Shown one piece after another: positions 57,397-63,048 of a stretch of 64,000 nucleotides of DNA. Both the position numbers and the translations under genes were made by a program. The first letter of the stretch is position 1. Each line of letters starts with the position of its first letter. Source of the stretch: Bradyrhizobium quebecense (lineage in GTDB: Bacteria > Pseudomonadota > Alphaproteobacteria > Rhizobiales > Xanthobacteraceae); NCBI RefSeq assembly GCF_013373795.3, contig NZ_CP088022.1:1302001-1366000 (forward strand). The letters are read 5' to 3'. The notes under the pieces are model-generated. The model was not told the DNA's origin. It made no database searches and was given only the letters and a program-made list of their open reading frames with translations.

Positions 57397-58758
57397 ATGA
57401 CCGCCACCACCACCACCACCAAGCGCAGCAGCGTCATCCTCACCGACCGCGCCTGCCAGCGCCGCGTCACCAAGCGGACCAAGGTCTACGACCGCAAATG
57501 TCCGGGCCTCTACGCCTCCATCATCCCGGCAGGCACCGCGACCTTCAATTTCAAATTCACCGACAAGCAGACCGGCAAGCAGCGCTCCACCGTGCTGGGC
57601 ACCTATAACCCGGAGACCTTCACGGTCGATCACGCCCGCAGCAAGGTCTATGCGCTGAAGGGCCTCGGCTCGGTGGCTCTGGTCGAGCAACTGCGCCAGA
57701 CCAAGACGGAGCAGGAGGCGCGCAGCAAGACCGTTGCCGAGATCGTCGAGGAGCGAATCGAGTGGATGAAGACCAAGGTGCTCAAGCGGGATGGCGAGAT
57801 GCGGCCCCGGATCGAGAGCTGGGAGGGCGTCGCCCGCCATCTCCGGAACTTCATCGTCCCGCGCCTCGGCAAGAAACTGGCCTGCGACGTCACCAAGCAC
57901 GACATTGCGACGCTCTCCAACGACATCGTGGCAGGCAAGCACGGCGGCAAGGCGTCGGTAGCCAACGCCCGCCATATGCGCCGGGCGGCCTCCGGCCTGT
58001 TCAACTGGGCGGCGGAGGCGGGCCGCGACTACGTCAGCGCCAGCCCCTGCATCAACCTGCCGAAGCTCGACGATGAGTTTCCGCGCACGCGGGTGCTCTC
58101 GGCGGACGAGGTGCGAATTTTCTGGCATGGCCTCGACCGCAGCGACCTGCCGTGGGATTGCCGGACCTGCTTCGCGCTCAAGTTTGCACTGGCGACGATG
58201 CTGCGCTCGGGCGAACTGCTGCCGATCCACCGCGACGAGATCAACACCAGTGAGGGCACCGTGGATATCCCGGCCAACCGGGTCAAGAAGCGGAGGATCA
58301 TCAACCAGCCGCTGTCCGACCTCGCGCGGGAGATCATCACGGAGGCGATGGGCAATTACGACTATGCCTTCACCGGCCGGTTCGGCAACGCACCGCTGGC
58401 GCGGCAGGCGATGTCGAACGCGCTGAAGGGCACCAAGCGCAGCAACGGCAAGACCAAGACGCCCGGCATCTGCGAACTGCTCGGCCTCAAGCCGTTCACG
58501 CCGCACGATCTGCGCCGCACGGCGGCGACGATGTGCGGCAACCTCGGCCTGTCGGAAGCTGGCATCTCGCTCTGCCTCGACCATCAGGCGAGCAAGGACG
58601 AGCACGGCAAGCTGCTGCCAGCGGTCACGAACCGGGTCTACAATCTGGCGACGCGCGCTCGGGTGACCAAGAAGCGCGAAGTGCTCGACCCATGGGCAAT
58701 CGAGCTGCGGCGGATCGTCAGCGAGCCGGCGACGGAAGGGCAGCGGCTGGCGGCGTGA
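57397..58758 (+). CDS. tyrosine recombinase / phage-type integrase
   Basis: 453 residues. The N-terminal 100 residues have the arm-binding fold of P4-like integrases (VYDRKCPGLYASIIPAGTATF), followed by the core-binding domain (WEGVARHLRNFIVPRLG). Catalytic residues are in order: Arg in TMLRSGELLPIHRDE near residue 269, the H-x-x-R in FTPHDLRRTAATMC near 370-373, a histidine in LCLDHQAS, and the nucleophile tyrosine in RVYNLATR near 414. GGGAG lies 9 nt before the ATG. The gene marks the start of the region of tiny genes. No tRNA adjoins it, so the integration site is not a standard tRNA 3' end. Full length and probably active. Confidence 0.93.
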   Translation: MTATTTTTKRSSVILTDRACQRRVTKRTKVYDRKCPGLYASIIPAGTATFNFKFTDKQTGKQRSTVLGTYNPETFTVDHARSKVYALKGLGSVALVEQLRQTKTEQEARSKTVAEIVEERIEWMKTKVLKRDGEMRPRIESWEGVARHLRNFIVPRLGKKLACDVTKHDIATLSNDIVAGKHGGKASVANARHMRRAASGLFNWAAEAGRDYVSASPCINLPKLDDEFPRTRVLSADEVRIFWHGLDRSDLPWDCRTCFALKFALATMLRSGELLPIHRDEINTSEGTVDIPANRVKKRRIINQPLSDLAREIITEAMGNYDYAFTGRFGNAPLARQAMSNALKGTKRSNGKTKTPGICELLGLKPFTPHDLRRTAATMCGNLGLSEAGISLCLDHQASKDEHGKLLPAVTNRVYNLATRARVTKKREVLDPWAIELRRIVSEPATEGQRLAA

Positions 58759-58774
58759 TGTTCCTGTCCGCTCC

Positions 58775-58792
58775 TCAATGCCACCAGCGCTG
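58775..58792. repeat. 18-bp direct repeat, left copy
   Basis: TCAATGCCACCAGCGCTG, 16 bases after the recombinase stop, recurs exactly at 61790-61807, where it is the last six codons (QRWWH, stop) of a minus-strand 55-aa ORF. Here the upstream part of that ORF is missing. It could be an att core or a decayed gene end. Confidence 0.55.
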
Positions 58793-58820
58793 CCGAAGGG
58801 GTGATCTGAGGCTACCGGGC

Positions 58821-58844
58821 CGCGTGGGGATAATTGTCCCCGCG
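58821..58844. terminator. hairpin after the recombinase region
   Basis: GGGGA (58826-58830) and TCCCC (58837-58841) with flanking CGCG on both sides form a stem over TAATTG. No T-run follows. Confidence 0.3.
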
Positions 58845-58905
58845 AACTCGCGCCCGGCCATGGTCTACAATGGCCGCTCAAAAGTGATTCGCGAGGCGAG
58901 ACATC

Positions 58906-59199
58906 ATGTCCAAACGCACCAAGTTTATCGGCAGTAGCACAATTGCCGCTGTCCTCGTTGCGACATGGCCGTCTGCAGCCGTCTCGCCCTGTGACTCCAC
59001 AAGCCGCCAGATTTGCGGCTTGGAACCACACGAGTTGGCACATGGTCCCGAACATGAGCAGCCTGAACCGTTGCACGCTCAGCGCTCTGTCTCCACAGTG
59101 ACCGCGTCATCGTCATCCAACTGGTTTGGCTTTGCTGAATCGGGCGATGCAGCCGGTTTCAACCAAAGGCCGTTCTACGGGATGCCGCCCGTTACGTAA
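58906..59199 (+). CDS. small exported protein, uncertain
   Basis: 97 residues, not recognised. The N-terminus MSKRTKFIGSSTIAAVLVAT resembles a signal peptide with cleavage near AAVSP. The rest is low in structure, with two cysteines (SPCDS, QICGL), several histidines and a serine cluster. GAGG-like bases lie about 10 nt before the ATG. It overlaps the minus-strand ORF at 59192 by 8 bases. Codon use is less typical than in the core genes. Could be a chance frame. Confidence 0.4.
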   Translation: MSKRTKFIGSSTIAAVLVATWPSAAVSPCDSTSRQICGLEPHELAHGPEHEQPEPLHAQRSVSTVTASSSSNWFGFAESGDAAGFNQRPFYGMPPVT

Positions 59200-59344
59200 C
59201 GCGCGGCAGCAAATTCGAGATCGCCAGCGAAGTCTTGGCCTTTGCAATCCTGACTTTGGTTTCCAACGCCAGCGACGGCCAGAGCGCTAGCAAGCGGTCG
59301 AGACGTTCGGTCAAGATCGCGATGTCTGCCGCTTTCGCCTTCAT
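59192..59344 (-). CDS. 50-aa helical ORF, coupled to the ORF before it
   Basis: 50 residues, start MKAKAADIAILTERLDRLLA, all helical with a leucine heptad-like pattern and a basic C-terminal half (ETKVRIAKAKTSLAI). Its ATG shares bases with the stop of the preceding 41-aa ORF (ATGA at 59341-59344). Function unknown; the coupling is the main support. Confidence 0.45.
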   Translation of the reverse strand: MKAKAADIAILTERLDRLLALWPSLALETKVRIAKAKTSLAISNLLPRVT

Positions 59345-59466
59345 TCTGCATTGATGGTGTGGATGGCTTCGCGCAGCAGCACGAAGTCGGCACTCTTGTC
59401 GAGCGCGGCGCGCCTCTCGCGAAACCGCGCCTGCCGTTCGGCATTGGTCAGTGCTCTCTTGGCCAT
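59341..59466 (-). CDS. 41-aa phage-like ORF
   Basis: 41 residues: MAKRALTNAERQARFRERRA, a basic helix, then LDKSADFVLLREAIHTINAE. The first half resembles a motif common at the N-termini of small phage and island proteins (an -NAERQ-R-R-RR helix that may bind nucleic acid). It lies 41 bases after the 106-aa gene and overlaps the next ORF at ATGA. Confidence 0.5.
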   Translation of the reverse strand: MAKRALTNAERQARFRERRAALDKSADFVLLREAIHTINAE

Positions 59467-59507
59467 CGTGGTGCCGTTACCGTAACGCCTATGGCAGCAC
59501 GACCAGT

Positions 59508-59828
59508 TTAAGGCTTCTCGAAAGTCGAGAACTGAACCTTCACAAACCGACGCTTGAAATCCGCCTCTGCCAGCACCTTGGCTTCAGCGGGAGTATGCAC
59601 GCCGGTTGCGACGATGCGAATGTCCTTATCGTCGGCCGCGTCGGTGTTGCATTCGCATTGGGGATCGTCGCGCCGCAGCTTCACGAAGCGAACCGTGTAG
59701 CCGGTGAACGTCTGCTTTCGCTTGACGATCTCAGTTTCGGTGTCGATCTCGTAGACGCCTGTTTCGATAGGTGCTCGAAGCCTGTCACCAAAACGCACGG
59801 AGTCCACCACCCAAAGCAGTTTATCCAT
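59508..59828 (-). CDS. small protein of unknown function
   Basis: 106 residues from the ATG at 59828, which has GGAGGA about 7 nt upstream. It is beta-rich and charged: LLWVVDSVRFGDRLRAPIETGVYEI, KQTFTGYTVRFVKLRRDD, a CECN pair of cysteines, then a helix AEAKVLAEADFKRRFVKV. No membrane or export signal. It follows the 95-aa gene after 13 bases, so the two are probably co-transcribed. Not recognised; phage or island origin is inferred from context. Confidence 0.62.
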   Translation of the reverse strand: MDKLLWVVDSVRFGDRLRAPIETGVYEIDTETEIVKRKQTFTGYTVRFVKLRRDDPQCECNTDAADDKDIRIVATGVHTPAEAKVLAEADFKRRFVKVQFSTFEKP

Positions 59829-59841
59829 GGCTCGTCCTCCG

Positions 59842-60129
59842 CTACATGACGTTGTGGCGCGGCAGCGGGATAAGCAAGCGATCCAGCTCGCGGGTGTGCT
59901 GCGGGCAGAGCACGGCATCGCGCAGCATGTCGCTCTGCGGGACCGCGTCCCAGAGGTTGGTGAGAGGAACCTCCCGCGCCCAGAACATCAGCAAAAAGGT
60001 CCAGCCTTTCGGCAGATAATCCTGACCCTCCTGACCGACCCTGCACGTTTCCCTGCAGCCACGCCACGCACACACCGAGTCCAGCTTTTCGAATTCGGAG
60101 ATCGGCATCATTCGACGTTCAACAGCCAT
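59842..60129 (-). CDS. cysteine-containing small protein of unknown function
   Basis: 95 residues from the ATG at 60129, with GAGGA 6 nt upstream. Cysteines occur as CAWRGCRETC and later as LCPQHTRE, a spacing that could hold a metal ion, with a hydrophobic tryptophan-rich middle (KGWTFLLMFWA). Not recognised. The upstream 34-aa ORF overlaps its start, and a 106-aa gene follows, giving a five-ORF minus-strand string from 60223 to 59192. Confidence 0.55.
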   Translation of the reverse strand: MAVERRMMPISEFEKLDSVCAWRGCRETCRVGQEGQDYLPKGWTFLLMFWAREVPLTNLWDAVPQSDMLRDAVLCPQHTRELDRLLIPLPRHNVM

Positions 60130-60223
60130 TGCACTTCCTCGTTTTTAATTTCGACGGAATCACAGACGCTACAAACGCCAGCCACAAGGCCAGCGCCGCG
60201 ATGATGGTGGTTGTTGTGAGCAT
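60119..60223 (-). CDS. 34-aa single-helix membrane ORF
   Basis: 34 residues: MLTTTTIIAALALWLAFVAS followed by a basic, two-cysteine tail (KLKTRKCNGC). One membrane helix covers about residues 5-22. It overlaps the start of the 95-aa gene by 11 bases. The ribosome site is poor, with only GGGGTG before the ATG, so this is tentative. Confidence 0.35.
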   Translation of the reverse strand: MLTTTTIIAALALWLAFVASVIPSKLKTRKCNGC

Positions 60224-60441
60224 CACCCCATGGCTGCTCTCCTCTGTTCACGCGCACAGTTGCCCCTGCTCTCAATCAGAGCAGGCGTCGGCGCGATTGT
60301 TGTTTTCAGTTAGAAGCAGGGGTCGGGATGCTTCGTTGACGATGCTAACGCCGACCGAATGGGGTTGTCCACGCCGAACAATCGGCAGCGTTGCTCACCT
60401 AAACCAACCTATGATCGAATTGAAAATCCAACTCGCGTAAC
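60224..60441. other. gap without a clear gene
   Basis: 218 bases. The long plus-strand frame through here (60129-60440) has no ribosome site and runs antisense to better-supported ORFs. Nothing else is seen. Confidence 0.3.
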
Positions 60442-60540
60442 TTAGAGCATCGACGCCACGATCTTGATCAACATCGTGATGAACGCCGCCGACGAAATGG
60501 CGAACACCAGCGCGGCGAACTGGTCGGCGAGATCGTTCAT
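60442..60540 (-). CDS. 32-aa single-helix membrane ORF
   Basis: 32 residues: MNDLADQFAALVFAISSAAF then ITMLIKIVASML, one long hydrophobic helix with an acidic N-terminus. Its ATG overlaps the stop of the 49-aa ORF (ATGA at 60537-60540). The coupled pair argues for real translation. Confidence 0.45.
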   Translation of the reverse strand: MNDLADQFAALVFAISSAAFITMLIKIVASML

Positions 60541-60686
60541 GCCGAGATCGCCTTGTCGAGCGCGACGCGCAGCTCGAATGTGCTCTCTGCCCGTTTGCGA
60601 GCTGATGCTGCTCGCTCGGCGTCGTCATCCACGCAGGCGCTGCGCCGCAGTTGATAGTGTCGCTGATAGCTAGCTGGCGTACTCAT
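60537..60686 (-). CDS. 49-aa charged ORF
   Basis: 49 residues: MSTPASYQRHYQLRRSACVD, then a charged helix (ERAASARKRAESTFELRVALDKAI). It ends in the ATGA that starts the 32-aa membrane ORF. No strong ribosome site is seen upstream of the ATG at 60686. Function unknown. Confidence 0.42.
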   Translation of the reverse strand: MSTPASYQRHYQLRRSACVDDDAERAASARKRAESTFELRVALDKAISA

Positions 60687-60821
60687 AAATCGGGGATGTC
60701 CGCTTCCGAGAGCGGAGCGGACGCCTGCCCCCACGGCAGGGATGTCGCCTGGTGACCCAATCCGGACTTAGCGGCACGCTGCCCGACGCACACGTGCCGT
60801 AGGGCCGGACGCCATTCGTTC

Positions 60822-60835
60822 TTGATCCAAATCAA
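60822..60835. promoter_or_regulatory. FixK/FNR box 1 (exact)
   Basis: TTGATCCAAATCAA fits TTGA-N6-TCAA exactly with perfect TTGAT/ATCAA half-sites. At the class II spacing (-41.5) transcription to the right would start at about 60870, which is the first base of the 27-aa ORF. Confidence 0.62.
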
Positions 60836-60869
60836 CGAGCGGAACGGTAATGGTTCCAGCGTTCACAGC

Positions 60870-60953
60870 ATGAAATGGGACGGGATAACGATAGCCAGTT
60901 GCGCCACAATAGCATTTTCCGTGCTGATCCTAATTATGATCTTTATGATGTAG
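60870..60953 (+). CDS. 27-aa membrane peptide ORF (possibly leaderless)
   Basis: 27 residues: MKWDGITIASCATIAFSVLI followed by LIMIFMM. One membrane helix, short acidic/basic N-terminus. There is no ribosome site, but the FixK box at 60822 predicts a transcript starting on its ATG, so it could be a leaderless mRNA. A second 27-aa membrane ORF follows at 61048. Confidence 0.4.
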   Translation: MKWDGITIASCATIAFSVLILIMIFMM

Positions 60954-61047
60954 TCGGGCGCTCCCCTGCAAAGAGGAATAGTGAGCAATTTTGCTCAGAC
61001 GAGAGCCAAGCCGCGTGCTGATTTAGCAAGCACCGGAGGATTGCGCT

Positions 61048-61131
61048 ATGCCTGAGATTTTTTTCCGTATCGGCATTGTCGTGCTGGGACTTTGCCCGGT
61101 CGCCCTTTCTGCATTTGCTATGTTCATGTGA
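61048..61131 (+). CDS. 27-aa membrane peptide ORF
   Basis: 27 residues: MPEIFFRIGIVVLGLCPVAL then SAFAMFM, a single membrane helix with one basic residue. GGAGGA lies 7 nt before the ATG, the best ribosome site among the tiny ORFs here. It would be read from the FixK box at 60822. Very small hydrophobic proteins of this sort (CydX, KdpF) usually stabilise a larger membrane complex; which one is unknown. A 12-bp hairpin follows at 61169. Confidence 0.5.
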   Translation: MPEIFFRIGIVVLGLCPVALSAFAMFM

Positions 61132-61168
61132 CCACCTGGCCCGCCCCGCTCCAAACGGGCTGGTAGAT

Positions 61169-61219
61169 GGCCCCAGCAACTGCCTTACCCCTACACACGC
61201 CCCCAAGGTTGCTGGGGCC
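61169..61219 (+). terminator. 12-bp hairpin after the twin 27-aa ORFs
   Basis: GGCCCCAGCAAC (61169-61180) and GTTGCTGGGGCC (61208-61219) are perfect complements over a 27-nt loop. It carries the same GGCCCCAGC core as the repeats at 27833-28112. No T-run. Confidence 0.5.
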
Positions 61220-61276
61220 ACTCTCAGCAAGAGGCCGCCTCTCGGTTTCCAGCCCGAGACCTGCGCGGATTGCTTA

Positions 61277-61290
61277 TTGACCTAGATCAA
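61277..61290. promoter_or_regulatory. FixK/FNR box 2 (exact)
   Basis: TTGACCTAGATCAA fits TTGA-N6-TCAA exactly. TAATAA at 61316-61321 lies about where the -10 box of a class II promoter would be, with a predicted start near 61325, 71 bases before the 69-aa gene at 61396. Confidence 0.65.
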
Positions 61291-61395
61291 CACTCCGCCG
61301 GTCTATCGGATTGCCTAATAACGTGGTCGACAAATAGGCACACAGACCAGACAGCTTTTGCCGTTCACACAGTGTGACAACAGGGAGTGGGTGCA

Positions 61396-61605
61396 ATGAG
61401 AGCTTTTTCAATTGTCGGACTGCTGTTTGCAGCAGTGGTGTTGGCGACGGTTCCGGTCTCGCCGCAGGTGACACCGCGCGGCGTGGAGTTAAGCGTTGAT
61501 CAAGCGCAGGCCTACACGTACCGGCGCGCCCGCGTGACTGCGCGTCGTGTCGACCGTCGCGTGTACCGCCATACGCGTCGCGCCGTGCGGCGCGGTGTCT
61601 ATTAA
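61396..61605 (+). CDS. small exported arginine/tyrosine-rich protein
   Basis: 69 residues from the ATG at 61396, with GGGAG about 8 nt upstream. A signal peptide (MRAFSIVGLLFAAVVLATVP, cleavage near SPQ-V) is followed by a very basic mature part of about 45 residues with repeats of RR-R-V and Y-R-H (YTYRRARVTARRVDRRVYRH), ending RRGVY. It is preceded by an exact FixK box, so low-oxygen induction is likely. A basic, tyrosine-rich secreted peptide could bind nucleic acid, membrane or acidic polysaccharide; no function is known. Confidence 0.6.
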   Translation: MRAFSIVGLLFAAVVLATVPVSPQVTPRGVELSVDQAQAYTYRRARVTARRVDRRVYRHTRRAVRRGVY

Positions 61606-61619
61606 CAGAGCGCGATGGG

Positions 61620-61785
61620 CGCGCCTCGATCACTCGCCCGCGCCGACGAGGTGATTGAGTAAATCACTGCGGTTCGTGCATGTCGTTTGCTGCAGCGCAT
61701 GAGTCTGTTGTTGGCCCCATGGCGGACATTCGCCGAGACATCGTCGATGTCTGCTTTTGGGGGCAACGCGGACCAGCCGCACGCG
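61620..61785. repeat. fragment of a dispersed Bradyrhizobium-type repeat
   Basis: Read on the minus strand this stretch translates to strings such as SALPPKADIDDVSANVRHGA and IYSITSSARAS, which I recall as typical of spurious ORFs all over Bradyrhizobium genomes because they come from a repeated sequence. No second copy lies in this window, so the call is from memory. Confidence 0.4.
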
Positions 61786-61789
61786 GTCT

Positions 61790-61807
61790 TCAATGCCACC
61801 AGCGCTG
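61790..61807. repeat. 18-bp direct repeat, right copy
   Basis: Identical to 58775-58792. Here it is the 3' end of the 55-aa gene. Integrases often recombine into the 3' end of a gene and restore it, so the pair is a candidate att site about 3.0 kb apart. Confidence 0.45.
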
Positions 61808-61957
61808 TTGGAGCTTCTTGAGCAACTGCCGCAAGTCGTCAATATACTCCTCGATGTTGGCCCGCGCCTCGTCCATCTGCCACACCCGGCGCTTGCGCTT
61901 TGGCTTTGGCGCAGGCTTCGTTTTCGGCGGAGGTGGTGGTTCGTCGTCGCGCATCAT
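61790..61957 (-). CDS. 55-aa proline/lysine-rich small protein
   Basis: 55 residues: MMRDDEPPPPPKTKPAPKPK, a basic stretch, then an acidic-basic helix (MDEARANIEEYIDDLRQLLK) and the tail QQRWWH. No ribosome site is seen. The exact FixK box at 61991 would place a minus-strand start at about 61956, on the ATG, so this too may be leaderless. Its last six codons are the 18-bp repeat found next to the recombinase gene (58775). Function unknown. Confidence 0.5.
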   Translation of the reverse strand: MMRDDEPPPPPKTKPAPKPKRKRRVWQMDEARANIEEYIDDLRQLLKKLQQRWWH

Positions 61958-61990
61958 AGGTAAATCATCTCGCGACGAGATGAGGGGCCG

Positions 61991-62004
61991 TTGATGTGAA
62001 TCAA
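61991..62004. promoter_or_regulatory. FixK/FNR box 3 (exact)
   Basis: TTGATGTGAATCAA fits TTGA-N6-TCAA exactly. Being symmetrical it may serve either side: at -41.5 it would start transcripts at about 61956 leftward (55-aa gene) or 62039 rightward (54-aa pair at 62276/62464). Confidence 0.6.
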
Positions 62005-62275
62005 CAAGTTGAAGATGCGGATGGTTCTTGCTGCGCCGCTCACTACACGGGAGGGCCGCCCGGTCCGTATTGGCGAGGCCTGTGAATAGCCGGGCGCGTG
62101 GGCAATCGAGCTACCACGCGGATCGTCGGGGCGGCCGATGCTGAGATGCGGACGGCGGCGTCATGTGGAAGCGGCGCTGTCCTATATTTCATGCCGCGCT
62201 TAGCAATAAGCCTTGCGTCGCGTCAGCAATGGGAGGCTAGTGCTGGTATCAGCGCGCCACGCTATGGAGAGCGCC
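62005..62275. other. gap before the 54-aa gene pair
   Basis: 271 bases. The plus-strand frames that cross it have no ribosome sites and look random. A 24-codon frame at 62015 (start MRMVLAAPLTTREG) is too short to support. If box 3 drives the genes to its right, this is a 5' leader of about 235 bases. Confidence 0.3.
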
Positions 62276-62440
62276 ATGCAAAACTACATAAACCACGAAA
62301 ACATCAGGCGGTATCACAAACTCATCGCGGTCAGCGAAAGTAACCAGTGTCGCAACGAAGCGCGCCATGAAACGTTGTTGCGACTGCTGGCCGAAGAAAG
62401 AGCTAAGGACGTTGGGCCGGGTGGCTCGACGGAAGAATGA
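62276..62440 (+). CDS. 54-aa helical protein, first of a paralogous pair
   Basis: 54 residues from the ATG at 62276, 5 nt after GGAGA; an upstream ATG (62264) would add four residues. Two predicted helices, NHENIRRYHKLIAVSES and HETLLRLLAEERAK, joined by a short polar linker, and a Gly/Glu tail. The NI-x-x-Y-x-KL and L-x-x-EERAK patterns and the exact length match the next gene. It is not recognised outside this; small two-helix proteins of this sort occur in several copies in Bradyrhizobium. Confidence 0.6.
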   Translation: MQNYINHENIRRYHKLIAVSESNQCRNEARHETLLRLLAEERAKDVGPGGSTEE

Positions 62441-62463
62441 CGCATCGGTGCGTGGAGTTCTCC

Positions 62464-62628
62464 ATGGCGGACTTCATCTTCGAGGCGAACATCGCCCACT
62501 ACACAAAGCTTCTGACCGCAGAAACCGACGTCGGAAAGATAGCTATGATCCACAAGTTGATCGTGGAGGAGCGCGCCAAGCTAGCCGAGTGGCACGCTAA
62601 AAACCCAAGACCAAAAGCGGCAGAGTAA
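62464..62628 (+). CDS. 54-aa helical protein, second of the pair
   Basis: 54 residues from ATG 62464, with GGAG about 6 nt upstream; a longer frame starts inside the first gene's stop (62437). Helices EANIAHYTKLLTAETDV and IHKLIVEERAKLAEWHA, then a basic tail (KNPRPKAAE). It is the same length as its neighbour and shares NI-x-x-Y-x-KL-x(3)-E and L-x-x-EERAK. 23 bases separate the two genes. The stop lies within a symmetrical hairpin at 62615. Confidence 0.62.
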   Translation: MADFIFEANIAHYTKLLTAETDVGKIAMIHKLIVEERAKLAEWHAKNPRPKAAE

Positions 62629-62637
62629 ATGCCGCTT
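62615..62637. terminator. bidirectional hairpin between convergent small genes
   Basis: AAGCGGCA (62615-62622) and TGCCGCTT (62630-62637) are perfect complements over GAGTAAA. The loop contains the stop codon of the plus-strand gene, and the right arm touches the stop of the minus-strand gene. Confidence 0.65.
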
Positions 62638-62786
62638 CAGTTGTCTTCTGTGATCTTGCCCTTGCCGCCGCAAGTCTTACACTTGATCGGATAGATTTTG
62701 TGACCGGGCTTCGCCGACTGCATTACGGCCGGGAAGCCCGTTCCATTGCAGTGCGGGCAGATACGCTCTTTGATCTTCGTCTGCAT
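62637..62786 (-). CDS. 49-aa zinc-ribbon protein with DnaJ-type CxxCxGxG motifs
   Basis: 49 residues from the ATG at 62786, with AAAGG 6-7 nt upstream. Two CxxCxGxG motifs, CPHCNGTG (residues 10-17) and CKTCGGKG (about 36-43), make one zinc site like half of the DnaJ cysteine-rich domain, joined by a short loop (FPAVMQSAKPGHKIYPIK). It could be a free-standing thiol or zinc chaperone. It follows the 42-aa membrane gene after 33 bases and would share the FixK box at 63049. Confidence 0.7.
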   Translation of the reverse strand: MQTKIKERICPHCNGTGFPAVMQSAKPGHKIYPIKCKTCGGKGKITEDN

Positions 62787-62819
62787 ATTGAGCCTTTCTG
62801 GCCCCTCAGTGTTGGACCA

Positions 62820-62948
62820 CTAATTGTCAGGCGCGATCGCCGGCGGCAGCGGCTGCGTGGGCAGGATATCAGTATCAGTCTGATGCCCTCGCCACAGGGC
62901 AAGAACAAACACCAAGACGCCTGCGGTTATGATGATCGCCCCACGCAT
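62820..62948 (-). CDS. 42-aa single-span membrane protein
   Basis: 42 residues: MRGAIIITAGVLVFVLALWR, one membrane helix, then a periplasmic, proline-rich tail (HQTDTDILPTQPLPPAIAPD). AAGG lies 7 nt before the ATG. The exact FixK box at 63049 is 107 bases upstream (centre to ATG). First of a probable two-gene unit with the zinc-ribbon ORF. Function unknown. Confidence 0.55.
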   Translation of the reverse strand: MRGAIIITAGVLVFVLALWRGHQTDTDILPTQPLPPAIAPDN

Positions 62949-63048
62949 GCGAACACCTTGGACCCTCCGGCCAATACGCACAATTTGACAGAAGTCGAAG
63001 ACCGCCTCAGTGAGCTTTAAGCGTAGGCTATTGCTCGCAGGCCCCGCT

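Noticed and set aside
57373..59076. Long minus-strand frame (567 codons) antisense to the integrase
   Set aside because: It mirrors the integrase gene; its translation is arginine/histidine-rich with no family motif, while the plus strand has all recombinase residues.
60129..60440. 103-codon plus-strand frame
   Set aside because: No ribosome site; opposite to better-supported minus-strand ORFs with translational coupling.
61630..61842. Minus-strand ORFs reading WSALPPKADI / NHLVGAGE-like strings
   Set aside because: I recall these strings as recurrent translations of a dispersed Bradyrhizobium repeat, not a gene.
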